Positions 1 through 11,162 are shown, numbered from the stretch's first letter. The stretch: DNA of 42,500 nucleotides from Anaeromyces robustus (GCA_002104895.1 MCFG01000253.1:1-42500), one strand, 5' to 3'. Program-made: numbers and translations. The notes: generated by a model from the sequence alone, not told the origin.

Positions 1-195
1 TTAATTAATTCTAACCCATAGTTAGAACCGATTTTCTTAAATCCAATTTTTTTTTATATATATTTTTCTCTATTTATCGATCATATATTCCATATATATA
101 AATAAATATATTGATAATATATTTGTTAATTTATACCGAATGAATTTACATAAACAACATTTTTGTTAAGTTTTTTTTTTTATTATTCTTTCATC

Positions 196-242
<47 letters not shown>

Positions 243-1085
243 ATAGATAGATAAATAGATAAATAAATGAATAAGTAAATAAATAAATAAATTGATAAAT
301 AAATTAATTAAATAAATGAATGAATAAGTAGATAAATAGATAAATGAATTAAATGAAATAAATAAATAAATAAATAAATAAATATATTTATAAGAATTAA
401 TTAAATATTTATAATTATTAAATATATTATTAAATATATTATAATATATTATTAAATCATTCAATTTCTAAACTTTTTTTTTATAAAATCGTAAAAAGAA
501 TTTTTTTCTTTCTTTTTTTTTTTTACTTTATTAAAAAATTGATTTTGAAATTTTGTATTTTATAAACTTTATTGTATACTATTAATCATCATTTTCTTTT
601 TAATTTTAATTTAAATTAAAATAATAAAATAAAATAAATAAATTAAATAATAAAAATAATAAAATAAAAACTAAAAAAAAACTATTTATCATATCTATTT
701 TTTTATTTAATTGTAAAAATTCTATTATAAATTTCATAAAGGTAATTTTATATAGCAATTTAAACTAATAATTGAAATTAAAATTTTAAAATTTATAAAA
801 TATTTAAATTTTATAAATATATTACACATTTTTAAATATTCTATGGATATATTTTATAGATATATTATATAATATTTAAATATAGTTTTTATATATATAT
901 ATGTATGTATATAAAAATTAATTCAAAATTTTGAAATTCCATTTCTAATTAATTACTTATTATTTTATTATATATTTCTATATTATTTATATATATATAT
1001 ATATATATAACATTATTGAATATTATATATTATTATTATATTTTTATATTTTACTATACAGTTATTTTAAAAAAAAAAATAAAAA
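1..1085. other. AT-rich intergenic flank, no gene seen
   Basis: No convincing coding frame is visible. The stretch holds an AAAT array at about 196-245, degenerate TAAA-type repeats to about 382, and scattered A/T runs. The 89-codon open frame on the minus strand here (195-464) is only the translation of that array (Ile/Leu/Phe/Tyr repeats). The last few hundred bases before 1086 should contain the frataxin promoter, but no specific motif stands out from the background. Confidence 0.7.
196..382. repeat. AAAT tetranucleotide array
   Basis: Near-perfect AAAT units run from about 196 to 245. They continue as a degenerate TAAA/GATA/GAAT mixture to about 382. This is simple-sequence DNA and not coding. 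Confidence 0.85.
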
Positions 1086-2352
1086 ATGTCATACTTATCT
1101 AATTTAAATAAATTCTCTCTTAATACTACTTCTTCAAATATTTCTTCCACTATTATAAACCTTACTTCCAAGCCATTTTCAATAAATAATGTCAATAAAA
1201 AAGCTTCATATCATTTAAATACTTCAAATCTTTCAATTCAAAATACATTATCTAACAAAAAAATAAATTTCCAAAATACTTCCATTAGAAATTACGCAGT
1301 TAGACAGTAATTATTCTATTTTAACTTTTTTTATTTTTTATTTTTTATTTTATTTTTATTTATATTAAATATATATATATATATAATTGATTCTATGCCA
1401 TATATTAATATAAAAAGTTGAAATTGAATTAGATTGAATTGAAATTTAATTTATATATATATATATATTTAAATTACCTGTTATATACATTATAATTATT
1501 AATTATTAATATTTATAATTATATTATTTTATATTTTATTTATATAAATATAATATTCTTTAATATTTTATAATTATAATATAGATGTTGTGTTAATTCT
1601 CAAATTTCAGATGTTAAATATCATCAATTAGTTTTAGAATTTTTCGATAACCTTTCTGAAGAAATAGAAATTATATTAGAAGATTCTAATCTTAAAAATT
1701 ATGATATTGAATTATCTGTAAGTTTTTTTGCTTTTTTTTCTTCTTCATTTATAATATATAATAAATACAAATTAATATTATATAATATATTATTATTCAG
1801 AAGTATATAATAATAATAATATTATTATTATTAATATTAATAATAAATAGGATGGTGTATTAACAATTAATCTTGGTAGTGCTGGTACTTATGTTATTAA
1901 TAAACAAACAGCTAATAAACAAATTTGGTATTCTTCACCTATTAGGTAAAGTAAAAAAAATAAAAAATAATTAAAGTTATATTTTTTAATTTTTAATGAT
2001 AATTAATAATATAAATAATTTATAAAGTAATAGTATTTATAAAATTTTAAAAACAAAGAGAATATATATATATATATACTAATTTATTTATATAACATTT
2101 TTATTATTATTATTTTTTATAATATATATTATTATATAATAATTTTATTTTACATTCATATATTTATATATATATTAATGCAGTGGTCCAAGAAAATATA
2201 TTTATGATCCAAATGTTAAAAGATGGGTTGGATTAACAGAATGTGATTCAAAAGAAGATAATAGATTTATTGAAGTTAGATTATCTCAAGAATTATCACA
2301 AATTCTTAAGAAAGAAATTGTTCTTAGAAATATGAATGAAGATGGAAAGTAA
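1086..2352 (+). CDS. Frataxin (Fe-S cluster assembly), 4 exons
   Basis: Frataxin binds iron and stimulates the cysteine desulfurase complex in mitochondrial or hydrogenosomal Fe-S cluster assembly. Exons: 1086-1306, 1585-1717, 1851-1945, 2184-2352. All introns are GT-AG and the sum is 618 nt (205 aa plus stop), close to human frataxin (210 aa). Residues 1 to about 80 are rich in Ser, Asn, Thr and Lys with few acidic residues, and end near RNYAVRQ; this looks like an organelle-targeting leader. The frataxin fold begins around residue 85 with the acidic helix [15 protein letters not shown]. It is followed by GVLTINLG (about 120-127) and the hallmark [22 protein letters not shown] (131-152). The second AG at 1610 would put a stop in frame, so the acceptor at 1584 was used. 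In an anaerobic fungus the destination would be the hydrogenosome; that is inferred. Confidence 0.93.
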
Positions 2353-3472
2353 ATAAGAAAATGAAGAAATTAAAATAAAAAAATAAAAAAAAAAAAAACA
2401 AAAAAGAAGAAATAAATTAAATAAATATATAATAATATATATATATATATATAGAAAATAACAATAATAAGTAGTAATAATAATAAAAAAGTGAATGAAT
2501 GAATAAATAAATATAAAATTAAAAAGTTAAATCATAAATTTAAAAAAAAAATACTAATCCATATTTAATGTGAATAATTAAAACCAAAATAAATAACAAA
2601 GAAAAAAATAAAATTAAAAAAAAATAAAATAAGTATAAAAATAAAACTAAAAATATATATAGAATTAAATAAATAATTTAATTGATACTATTGTTTAAAA
2701 TAATAATAATAATAATAATAATAATACTATTTTATATATAATAATTTATAATTATTATTTCATCATTTAGTGTAGTAAAAAGTGTGAAAAATTATTTATA
2801 TTTTTTTATTGATTTAAAAATAAATTATATTAATTTAATTTTTTTTTTTTTTTTTTCAAAAAAAATTATAAAAGCGAAAAAAGTTTTAAATCAATTATTA
2901 TAAATTGAGGGGAAATGAAAAAAATAAGAAAAAAAAAAAAAAAAAAAAAAACATAAAAAAATAAAAATAAAATATAAAATAAAATTAATATTTATATAGT
3001 GTTATATATCTTTTTTATTGATATATCTTTTTTAATTTTTTTGAATAATGTTTTTAATTATGGAAAATAAAAAAATTTGTTTTAACCAATATATATTATA
3101 TAATATATATATTTTCTTTTTTTCTTAATATATATTATTATATTTTATTAAAGAAAATTATATTATAAATTTTATACTATTAATTATTGTATTTTTTATT
3201 ATATTTATTGAAATTTTTTTTTTACACATATCTATAATATAATAATTATTTTTATTTTAAAAAATAAACTAATATTATATTGATAATAACATTTATATTA
3301 TTTAAAATATTATATATAAATATCAAAATTTCTTTTTTTCTTTTACTTATAATTTAGTTATTGAGAAAGATATTTAATTTTTTTTTTTTTATTTTTATTA
3401 TTTTTATTTTTTATTTTTTTATTTTTATTTTTGTTTTTGTTTTTATTTTTAATTTTATATAAATAACATAAT
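2353..3472. other. Intergenic, no gene seen
   Basis: This is the 3' flank of frataxin. It holds many poly-A and poly-T runs of 10-20 bases and AAT/TAT arrays. No open frame with normal amino-acid composition was found on either strand. Confidence 0.6.
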
Positions 3473-3678
3473 TTATTCATTTTGTATTTCTCTAAATACT
3501 TTTCTTAAATTTCCTTTTTTTTTTTTTGAAATACCTTTTAATTTCTTCTTTAAAGTACGAGATTTTTTAGTTAATGAATAATAATAAAGCATACTAGGAA
3601 TATTTGAAATTAGTTCTATAATAATACAAGAAGATTTTTCATAATAAAAACAATGAATTTGAGCAATAGTACAAATCG
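3473..3678 (-). pseudogene. Unidentified C-terminal exon or gene remnant, basic tail
   Basis: The minus strand is open for about 68 codons and ends in TAA at 3473-3475. The translation has a mixed, protein-like composition, with several Cys and a segment resembling SCIIIELISNIPSMLYYYS. It finishes in a strongly basic tail (KKSRTLKKKLKG, ISKKKKGNLRKVFREIQNE). No start codon lies in a sensible place. A second open segment in another frame lies just upstream (about 3690-3795, FNRGLFWSLGTQIVYKLL). The two may be neighbouring exons or frame-shifted pieces of one decayed gene. The family is not recognised. Confidence 0.35.
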
Positions 3679-3884
3679 CTTAAAAAGTAAATTATAGTTC
3701 ATAAGATATAGTATAAGTGTAAATGTTAAAAGTTTATAGACGATTTGTGTTCCAAGACTCCAAAATAATCCTCTATTGAATATAGATTAGGTTTTTTTTT
3801 TAGTTTTATTCTTGTTAGAACTTAAAAGGTAAAAATTGTAGTTTAAAATACAGATAATATGAGAAGCTAAAAAACTTGTTATTA

Positions 3885-4317
3885 CTATTATTATTACTAT
3901 TATTATTACTATTATTATTATTATTGATTCACCTACTGATTGATCTGGACTTGAAAATGAATAATACTCTAACGTGTATTAGTTTATAATAATATATATA
4001 ATATAATATTAGAATAGAATATTCTGCTTTTAAAATAATACATATATATAATGAAGCTTGTATTTTCTGTATTAATATTATATATTATAATTAAAAAAAG
4101 GCATATAAGATGCTTTACATTTATTTATATAAAATTTTTTAATATTAATTATTTTATAATATTTTTATTATACACAAAAAAAAAAAAAAAATACTATTAT
4201 ATTATATATATTATTATTTTTTTTTAAACTAGGATTAATCTTTATTAAAAAAATAATTATTTTAAATTAACCATATATGTGACATATCAGATTACATAAA
4301 AATAAAGAATAAATAAA

Positions 4318-4358
<41 letters not shown>

Positions 4359-5050
4359 TATAAAAAGAAAATAATAAAATTTATTAAGTTACATATATTA
4401 ATCAAATTAAAAAAAAATATTAAAATATTAAAATAAATAAAAAGGAAAAGATGTTTAAATTTCCAGCCTCTCATTTAACGAATAAAAAAAAACCATTTGA
4501 ATCCATGTCAAAATAAATTCTTCAAAATAAATTTTATTCTTTTTTCTTTTCGACGTCTACATCGGACACCCTTGAAACCTCCTGGAGTATTCCTATTTTT
4601 ATTATACCAAATTAAAGAGAATCTGAAAATATATATATATTTACAAATTAGCATAATAACAAAAAGAAAATATAACAAGTTCAATACCGGCACAGACGAC
4701 TCTGATAAGCATTTGAAAAAAAAAATTGATTATTGAAGTGGGAGACATTAGTTCATCCGACTGTCTCCTATATCAATAATCAATTTTTTTTTAAAGATAT
4801 AACGCCCCATTAAGGAAAGGGGTTAAGCATTAAGTAATATATAATATTTACTGTAGTCATAATACTCAGGTCTGAATCCATAGAATTATCTAGTGATTTA
4901 TCTTCAACAGTTAAGGCACAAACTTCAGAAATAAATAATTAACGTATATTATATTAATTGTATTTCTATCTTGTTCAAAGGTCTTTACAATTAAAAACCA
5001 ATGAGAAATTTTTTTGCGTTTTTTTTTCACCACAACAAGGGCAACAAGAT
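3885..5050 (+). repeat. Dispersed repeat copy A, with hairpin
   Basis: This shares long blocks with sequences near 5.1-5.6, 10.2-12.3 and 18.4-20.2 kb. The shared landmarks, in order, are TGATCTGGACTTGA, GAAGCTTGTATTTTCTGTA, ACTAGGATTAATCTTTATT, TAAAAAGGAAAAGA, CATTTGAATCCATG, GACTCTGATA, the inverted repeat, GCCCCATTAAGGAAA, CAGGTCTGAATCCATAGAA and TCTATCTTGTTCAAAGG. Compared with copies D and E it lacks about 0.7 kb between the last two landmarks. The copy seems non-coding; the 60-80 codon frames inside it are A/T-run translations. It reads like a transposon-derived or segmentally duplicated element, but no transposase and no clear terminal repeats are seen. Confidence 0.7.
4716..4792. repeat. 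Long inverted repeat (hairpin) of copy A
   Basis: The left arm (4716-4747) ends in GGGAGACA and the right arm (4762-4792) begins with TGTCTCC; the spacer is 14 nt. The outer stem pairs TTGATTATTGA with TCAATAATCAA, and poly-A with poly-T. A second, smaller pairing just downstream is CCCC/GGGG at about 4806-4822. Confidence 0.85.
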
Positions 5051-5066
5051 ATTATAATAAAAATAG

Positions 5067-5085
<19 letters not shown>

Positions 5086-5108
<23 letters not shown>

Positions 5109-5605
5109 GATTCACTTGTTGAATGATCTGGACTTGAGAATGGATAATAATCAAGTATGTAATATTATTAAAATAAATTATTCTTTAATTTAAAATAAAA
5201 TAATACATATAATAATGAAACTTGTATTTTCTGTATAAATATTATATATAATTATATTTATTATTATATAAAGTTTTAATATTGACTAATAAATAAGTAA
5301 TAATGAATAATGTTTATTTTATTTTTTTTTGTGTTTAATAAAAATTTTATAAAATAATTATGTAGTCCATTCCTACATTATTATTAGCCTTCCATTTACT
5401 CCTTAATAAATTAATTCTTTTTTATTATTCTTTATTTGTTTATTAATAATAATTAAAATTTTTTAAAAAAAAATACAGAGTTTATTAATTTTTTTTTTAG
5501 ACTAGGATTAAACTTATTTAAAAGATAATTTAAACTTAATATACATGTGACATATGAACTATATAAAAGTAATTAATATACAGTACATGAAACATAAAAT
5601 AAATA
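5086..5605 (+). repeat. Dispersed repeat copy B, left part only
   Basis: It starts with the same ATT run and TGATTCACTTGTTGAATGAT / TGGACTTGAGAATG block as copy A. It continues through GAAACTTGTATTTTCTGTA and ACTAGGATTAAAC, and stops before the hairpin half. It directly follows copy A, so A and B are in tandem. It ends about 150 bp before the membrane-protein gene at 5756. Confidence 0.7.
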
Positions 5606-5615
5606 AATGAATGAA

Positions 5616-5621
5616 TAATAA

Positions 5622-5656
<35 letters not shown>

Positions 5657-5676
5657 ATATATAAATAAATAAATAA
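5616..5676. repeat. AAAT array
   Basis: AAAT units with a few TATA interruptions lie between repeat copy B and the gene at 5756. Confidence 0.8.
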
Positions 5677-5755
5677 AGAATGTCTTTTTTTTTTTTTTTT
5701 ATTTTTTTTTTTTACTCATTTATTTTTATTATTTAAACAATATACAAATATTAAA

Positions 5756-6544
5756 ATGTATACTAAAAACATAATAGTGTATATATTTATGTATATAACT
5801 TTGTATTTTCCATATATTAATAGTTATAATATATCTATTACTTCTGAAAATATACCTCCTGCATACATTTTTGAAAATAAAGAAGATAATTATATATTAA
5901 AAACAAAATTAGAAAATAAATCTGTTGATTATGAAAAACATTATTATTGTAAAAATGATAATTGTATTGAAATAGAATTAAATGATAATGCCTATTTTAT
6001 TGAATTTCCAGAAAATAATAAGATTAAAAGATATATTCTTCATTCTTGTATTTATGATGATAAATTAAATAAAGTAATAAATTGTGATAGATATAAAAAA
6101 ATTGGTAGATATGATGATAGTGATTATGCTGATTTGAGTTGTACGAATAATTCTGAATGTTTTTATAATAAATGTATTGACAATTATTGTGTTTTTAATG
6201 AAGATCCATCTTCAACTCATTGCGATTATGTTCATAAAGGATTTGCTATTTTTCAATATACATTTTTACATTGTGGTAAGACATATCATGATATATGTAA
6301 ATATAATAATGAATGTTCTTCTTATAAATGTTATGATAATAAATGTAGTTATAATTATTATTCTCCTTCAGAATCTACTTCTCTTAAAAAAAAAATAGAA
6401 ACCTTTTTCTTTTTTATAATAATTATTGCTTTAATTTTTATTTGTTCTTGTGTTTATGTTTTTAGAATAGAACATAAAGATAAACTTAAACGTAAAAAAC
6501 AACAATTTAATAAATTAGAAAATAATACAAGTAATGAATTATAG
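5756..6544 (+). CDS. Type I membrane protein with two Cys-rich motifs, family unknown
   Basis: A 262-aa intact frame. Residues 1-23 form a hydrophobic signal peptide (IIVYIFMYITLYFPYINS). An acidic, Asn- and Tyr-rich ectodomain follows. It contains two copies of the same cysteine spacing, C-x5-C-x4-C-x4-C (CTNNSEC...CIDNYC and CKYNNEC...CYDNKC), with further Cys pairs before and between them. Residues 216-236 are a transmembrane helix (TFFFFIIIIALIFICSCVYVF), followed by a short basic cytosolic tail (KDKLKRKKQQ). The layout indicates a secretory-pathway protein, probably at the cell surface, with the Cys-rich region outside and disulphide-bonded. The function is not known. No introns are needed. 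It sits just after repeat copy B, with an (AAAT)n array in its 5' flank. Confidence 0.8.
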   Translation: MYTKNIIVYIFMYITLYFPYINSYNISITSENIPPAYIFENKEDNYILKTKLENKSVDYEKHYYCKNDNCIEIELNDNAYFIEFPENNKIKRYILHSCIYDDKLNKVINCDRYKKIGRYDDSDYADLSCTNNSECFYNKCIDNYCVFNEDPSSTHCDYVHKGFAIFQYTFLHCGKTYHDICKYNNECSSYKCYDNKCSYNYYSPSESTSLKKKIETFFFFIIIIALIFICSCVYVFRIEHKDKLKRKKQQFNKLENNTSNEL

Positions 6545-6775
6545 AGTTATATATTAGTTATTTATTATACAAATTTATTGTTATAAATAATAATAATAGT
6601 AATAATAATAATAAAAACAGTCCAAGGAATTAAATTATTATAATACTTATAATACACAAATTATATTATTTAAACAATTCATAGTAATTTAATTATATAA
6701 TATAATTTAAATAAATTTAAAAAAAATAGTTACTAAATAATTTGGAAAAAGTATATCTATTAAAATTAAATAGTA

Positions 6776-6880
6776 TTAAATAAAATATTTTAAATTAAAA
6801 AATTCTTCTGAAATACTATCCAATAAATCGTCACATAAAGATAGATGATAATAATTTTTAAATTTAATATTTTCAGTTAT
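6776..6880 (-). pseudogene. Short gene remnant, unidentified
   Basis: The minus strand is open for about 34 codons to TAA at 6776-6778. It contains HLSLCDDLLDSISEEFFNL, which has an ordinary protein composition unlike the surrounding simple sequence. There is no start codon and no recognisable partner exon. It may be the last exon of a decayed gene. Confidence 0.2.
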
Positions 6881-6981
6881 TATATATATATATATATAAT
6901 TAGTTCTATTATTTTTTTCTCTTATTTTATTATCATATTAAATTAATAATAAAATATAAAAATAGAAAACAAAATAATATT

Positions 6982-6984
<3 letters not shown>

Positions 6985-7041
<57 letters not shown>

Positions 7042-7082
7042 ATAGATAGATAAATAAATAAATAAATGAATGAATGAATGAA

Positions 7083-7129
<47 letters not shown>

Positions 7130-7133
7130 AAAA
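6985..7133. repeat. AAAT array, about 150 bp
   Basis: Nearly continuous AAAT units with short AGAT and AATG interruptions in the middle. One of the longest tetranucleotide arrays in the window. Confidence 0.9.
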
Positions 7134-8576
7134 TTATATAAAGAAAATAAAGAAAATAAAGAAAATATACAAAAATGAAAAATATAATATAATTTTTTTT
7201 GTAAAAATTTTTTATTTTTAAAATAATTTAAAAAAAAAATTACAAAAGGATATTATTTTTATAAAGTTATTGCTAAACCGTTCAAAGCATATGTATATAT
7301 ATATATATTAAATAATCTACGTGTAATTATAAATAATTAAATGATTGCATAATGTACTATTAAGAAGCATAAAATATAATTAATGAGTTATATTATTCGA
7401 TGAAGTTTTTAAATTCATCTGACAAAATTTGATACTATTTAATATAAAACGAGATCTTATTGAGATTATTATAAGATATAATATGTAGTTTATATAATAT
7501 TGATCTTAATCAGTAGTGATATTCTTATTAAAATAAATAAAAAAATTAATTCATTAAATGATGATATAAAAGTAACTAATTAAAATCTATAAAAATTTAT
7601 CTTACAATAGTGTTACAAAAAGCAATAATAATTTTATGTACTATAAAAAAATACAAGTAGTACAAATTTAATAAAAAGTATTAATAATAAATTATTAAAA
7701 CGTATTAATAAATTAACTAAAAGTAAAAAAAAAAAAAGTTAATAGAAAGTTGAATTAATTTTTTTTTTTATGATATTTATTAAATGAATAATTTTTTATT
7801 ATTTTATATTAATATATAAAATAAAATAATATATATATATAATAACAGTGATACAATGAAATTTCTTAAATATTCAGAAAATATTATTTTATATCTCTTA
7901 AAAAAAAGTAATAAAAGATGATATTTATATTTTAAAATAAAATATTTATGTTATATTTACTATATTTTTATTATATTTTTAAAATATTTTTATTTACATA
8001 TAAAATTATATATTATTTATCTTTTTTTTTTTTTTTTTTTTTTAGTTATTATTTCTATTACATATTATTATTTATTTATATATTTCTAATAATAAGTTTA
8101 TAAATTATATCAAAATAATTATATTTAAATATTTAATTTTAAAAAAATTTTAATATTATTTTTATTTCTTTTTAAATAATCTTATTCTATACTTTATTAT
8201 TATTATATTTTATATTTTATTTTAATATTCTTATTCTTATATGATATTCCAATTTTTAAATCTAAATTTCAAAAAATATTATCTTTTGAAATTATTTTTA
8301 GATGAATCAATGTAACTTATAAATATTATCCATTTTTTTTTTAAAATTCATGATAGAATATTCTATTATTCTACATAAAATATCATTTTAATTTTATTTA
8401 AAAAAAATTTTTTTTTATTTTGAAATAAATTTATTATTAAATTATTTTTATCTATTTATTATTTAATAAATTAATAAATTAATTATTATAATATTTATAT
8501 AATACTTAAGAATTTTTTATACTTATTATTTCAAATTTAATATTTATTTTATTTCTATTAATAGATAAATTTATAA

Positions 8577-8790
8577 TTAATCACAAGGTTTTACAGTGAA
8601 CTTACCATTATTTATATTTTGTGGAGGATATAAACATTTATTAGTAAAATCATGATAGAACCAATAAACAATATAACCAGGCTTAGGAGTAACAAGTGAT
8701 TTAATAGTATTAGTAGAAGTAGTAGTTGTTATTGTTGTTGTTGATATTAATGAGGTAGAAATCGAAGAAGTAATTGTAGAAATATTTTTT
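8577..8790 (-). pseudogene. C-terminal fragment of a secreted Ser/Thr-linker protein
   Basis: The minus strand is open for about 70 codons to TAA at 8577-8579. The upstream half is a Ser/Thr/Ile linker (STITSSISTSLISTTTITTT). The downstream half is a compact segment with two Cys: GYIVYWFYHDFTNKCLYPP, then GKFTVKPCD before the stop. This resembles the end of a fungal extracellular protein with an O-glycosylated linker. No signal peptide or catalytic part is present. The frame runs out at about 8790, roughly 20 bp before repeat copy C begins, so the repeat probably replaced or separated the 5' part. The domain is not identified. Confidence 0.45.
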
Positions 8791-8811
8791 TAATAGTGGT
8801 TGTAGATTAAA

Positions 8812-9040
8812 AAAAATATTAAAATAAACATAAAGGAAAAGAAGTTTAAACTTCTAATCTCTCTCATTTTAACGAATGAAATACCATTTGAATCCTTGTC
8901 AAAATAAATAAATTTCATGTCCTTGAAGATTCCTGGAGTGTTCTAATTTTTATTATATCAATTGAAGAGAATCCAAAAAGATATATTTTTACAAATTGTC
9001 TAATAACTGCAATAGTAAGAAAATATGACAGATCATAAAA
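8812..9040 (+). repeat. Dispersed repeat copy C, partial
   Basis: It matches the centre of copies A and D: ATTAAAATAAACATAAAGG, GAAGTTTAAACTTCTAATC, TTAACGAATGAAATACCATT, GAATCCTTGTC, TCCTGGAGTGTTC, AGAGAATCC and ACAAATTGTCTAATAA. It ends in AAAATATGACAGATCATAA (compare AAAATACGATAGATTCATAA in D). Both flanks lie against gene fragments. Confidence 0.65.
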
Positions 9041-9288
9041 ATTATAAACTTACTAAAGATAATTCCATTTATATTTGTAACGGTGAACCAAATGTATTAA
9101 TATGTACTAGATTTGATGTTTATGCAGCACTTGATCTTACACGCAATACTACTGACCATATTTTTTTCACTATACATTTAAAACAGAAAGACAATAATTA
9201 TATTAATTGTATAGGATTAATGATGAATATATTAAAAAATAAAGATTCCCAATTTGCTTTGGGACGTGTAACTATAAGTACTATATAA
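9025..9288 (+). pseudogene. 87-codon open frame, probable 5'-truncated gene
   Basis: The frame has normal protein composition (SIYICNGEPNVLICTRFDVY, then GLMMNILKNKDSQFALGRV) and ends in a TAA at 9286-9288. Its ATG and first few codons lie inside the end of repeat copy C, so the start is likely fortuitous and the true 5' part missing. There is no signal peptide and no recognised domain. It could instead be the last exon of an undetected gene. It lies opposite to the fragment at 8577-8790, with the repeat between them. Confidence 0.4.
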
Positions 9289-9640
9289 TAAAAAAGAAAA
9301 TAAATTAATATATATATATATATATATTTATAAATATAAAAGAAAAAATAAATTTATTAAAAAGCAAAAAAAAAATAAATTGAATAAATGAATAAATAAA
9401 AGTTTTTATACGAAAAAGAAATAAAGAATATAAATAGTAAATTTTATTATTTTATAATTATTTATAATCTGATTTATTGTAAAATATATATAATAAATAA
9501 TATATAATAAACATAAAAAATAATAAATAAAATTATTGCAATTATATAATTGTTAAATTTTGTTTTTTTATTTTATGGATAATAATAGAATTATGCATTT
9601 TTTTTTAAATAAAAAATTATGTTAAAAAAAAATTATAATC
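9289..9640. other. Intergenic, no gene seen
   Basis: A/T runs only. This is the shared 3' flank between the plus-strand fragment and the minus-strand small secreted protein. Confidence 0.6.
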
Positions 9641-9883
9641 TTAATAATATCCTAATAATAATCCATTAATATTTCCTTTAAAATAACAACAACCATCTTG
9701 ACCATTTTTTATTGTGAATCTAAATGAATGTTCCAAAACTAAAATTGGACCTTTATTATAGTTAATATTTAATGACACTGGATCAATAACATCCTTAGTA
9801 CAAAAATAATCTGCTAACACAGCATTAGCAAATAAAAAAATTGTTAAAAATATTTTCATTAACATTTTTTTTAAATAAAGCAA
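9641..9883 (-). CDS. Small secreted protein, unknown
   Basis: Up to 80 aa. The frame has ATGs at residues 1, 7 and 9. The last gives the cleanest signal peptide (MKIFLTIFLFANAVLA, cleavage before DYFC), so translation may start there. The mature part is only about 50 residues. It contains three Cys (one near the new N-terminus and a CC pair in QDGCCYFKG) and ends in GNINGLLLGYY. No domain is recognised. It is either a small cysteine-containing secreted peptide or the intact 5' part of a truncated longer gene. The signal peptide supports real coding; the function is unknown. Confidence 0.55.
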   Translation of the reverse strand: MLYLKKMLMKIFLTIFLFANAVLADYFCTKDVIDPVSLNINYNKGPILVLEHSFRFTIKNGQDGCCYFKGNINGLLLGYY

Positions 9884-10199
9884 TAAATTTTGATGAAATA
9901 TAATTAGGTAATTAACAATAAATAAAGATTTAATTTTTTTTTTTTTTTGGAAAAAAACCGTTTAGCGGAAAAAAAATTTGTTTGTTATTTTGTTTTTGAT
10001 TTCTTTTGTTTTTTCGTTCTTTAAAGTTCTATTTATATTTTTTTTTGTGACTTGATATTTTTATTAAATTTATTATTTTTAGACTAATTAATAAATTTTT
10101 CTTTTATTATATATAATGTTTTTTATTTAAATCATTAATAATTTATATAAAAGATTTAATAATAAAAGTAGAATAATAATAAATAATAATACCATATAG
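9884..10199. other. 5' flank of the small secreted gene, nothing else seen
   Basis: T-rich sequence with GTTTTT-type runs. No open frame and no repeat-family block. Confidence 0.5.
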
Positions 10200-10617
10200 A
10201 ATGAAATTTGTACCTTTTTTTATTATAATATATATAATATTAATACAGAAAATATAAGATGATTTTACATTTATTATTATATAAAGTTTTTAATATTGAC
10301 TAATAAATTAGTAATAATGAATAATGGTAATAATGTTTATTTTATTATTTTTTTTTTTTTGAGTACAATAAAAATTTTTTTAAAATAATTAGAGCAATAT
10401 GTTCCTACATTATTATTACCAACCTTTCATTATGCCTAAATAAATTAATTTTATTAGTATTAATTAATTAATTATTTATTTATTTATTAATAATTAAAAT
10501 TTCAAGGAAATGTAGAATTTACAAATTTTTTTTTTTTTTGACTAGGATTAATCTTTATTTAAAAAGGAATGAATTTAAATTTAATATAAATTTGACATTG
10601 CATATAGATTACATAAA

Positions 10618-10692
10618 TTAAATAAAAACAAAAAACAAAAAAACAAAAAAACAAAAAAACAAAAAACAAAAAACAAAAAACAATAAACAATA
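10618..10692. repeat. AAACAAAA-type short tandem repeat inside copy D
   Basis: ACAAAAAA/ACAAAA units repeat about ten times, with copies turning into AATAAACA at the end. This array is specific to copy D. Confidence 0.7.
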
Positions 10693-10937
10693 AATAAAAA
10701 AAAAATACAAAAAAAAAAAGATACAAAAAGAAAAAAATAAAATTTATTATATTACGATATTAATCAAATTAAAAAAAAAATATTAAAATAAATAAAAAGG
10801 AAAAGAAGTTTAAACTTCTAACTTCTCTTATTTAACGAATGAAATATCATTTGAATGCATGGCAAAATAAACTCTATGCCTTTATCTTTATCTTTTCAAC
10901 GTCGATGTTGACGTCAGACACCTTTGAAATCTTTTAG

Positions 10938-10944
10938 AGTGTTC

Positions 10945-11005
<61 letters not shown>
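10938..11005. repeat. ATT trinucleotide array inside copy D
   Basis: About 20 ATT units, inserted where copy A has a plain ATTCCTATTTTTATTATACC. Confidence 0.85.
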
Positions 11006-11007
<2 letters not shown>

Positions 11008-11162
11008 TATTATTATACAAATTAAGGAATATCTGAAAAATATTTATATTTACAAATTATTATAATAATGGTAATAATATGAAAATACGATAGATTCATA
11101 ATCAGGGTACAAAAGACTCTGATAGAACTTTACGAATTTGACAAAAAAATAAAAATAAAAAT

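Larger units (their letters stand above)
6545..8576. other. Intergenic with AAAT arrays and a faint gene remnant
   Basis: The stretch contains a large AAAT array (about 6985-7133), poly-T runs (for example 8022-8043) and no intact gene. A 35-codon minus-strand segment at 6776-6880 has protein-like composition (listed separately). A shorter one ending at about 7393 reads LSDEFKNFIE before its stop. The rest shows nothing recognisable. Confidence 0.6.

Noticed and set aside
195-464. 89-codon minus-strand open frame
   Set aside because: It is the translation of an AAAT array (Ile/Phe/Leu/Tyr repeats).
4292-4736. Three short open frames in repeat copy A
   Set aside because: They overlap each other, consist partly of A/T runs, and are not kept in copies D and E.
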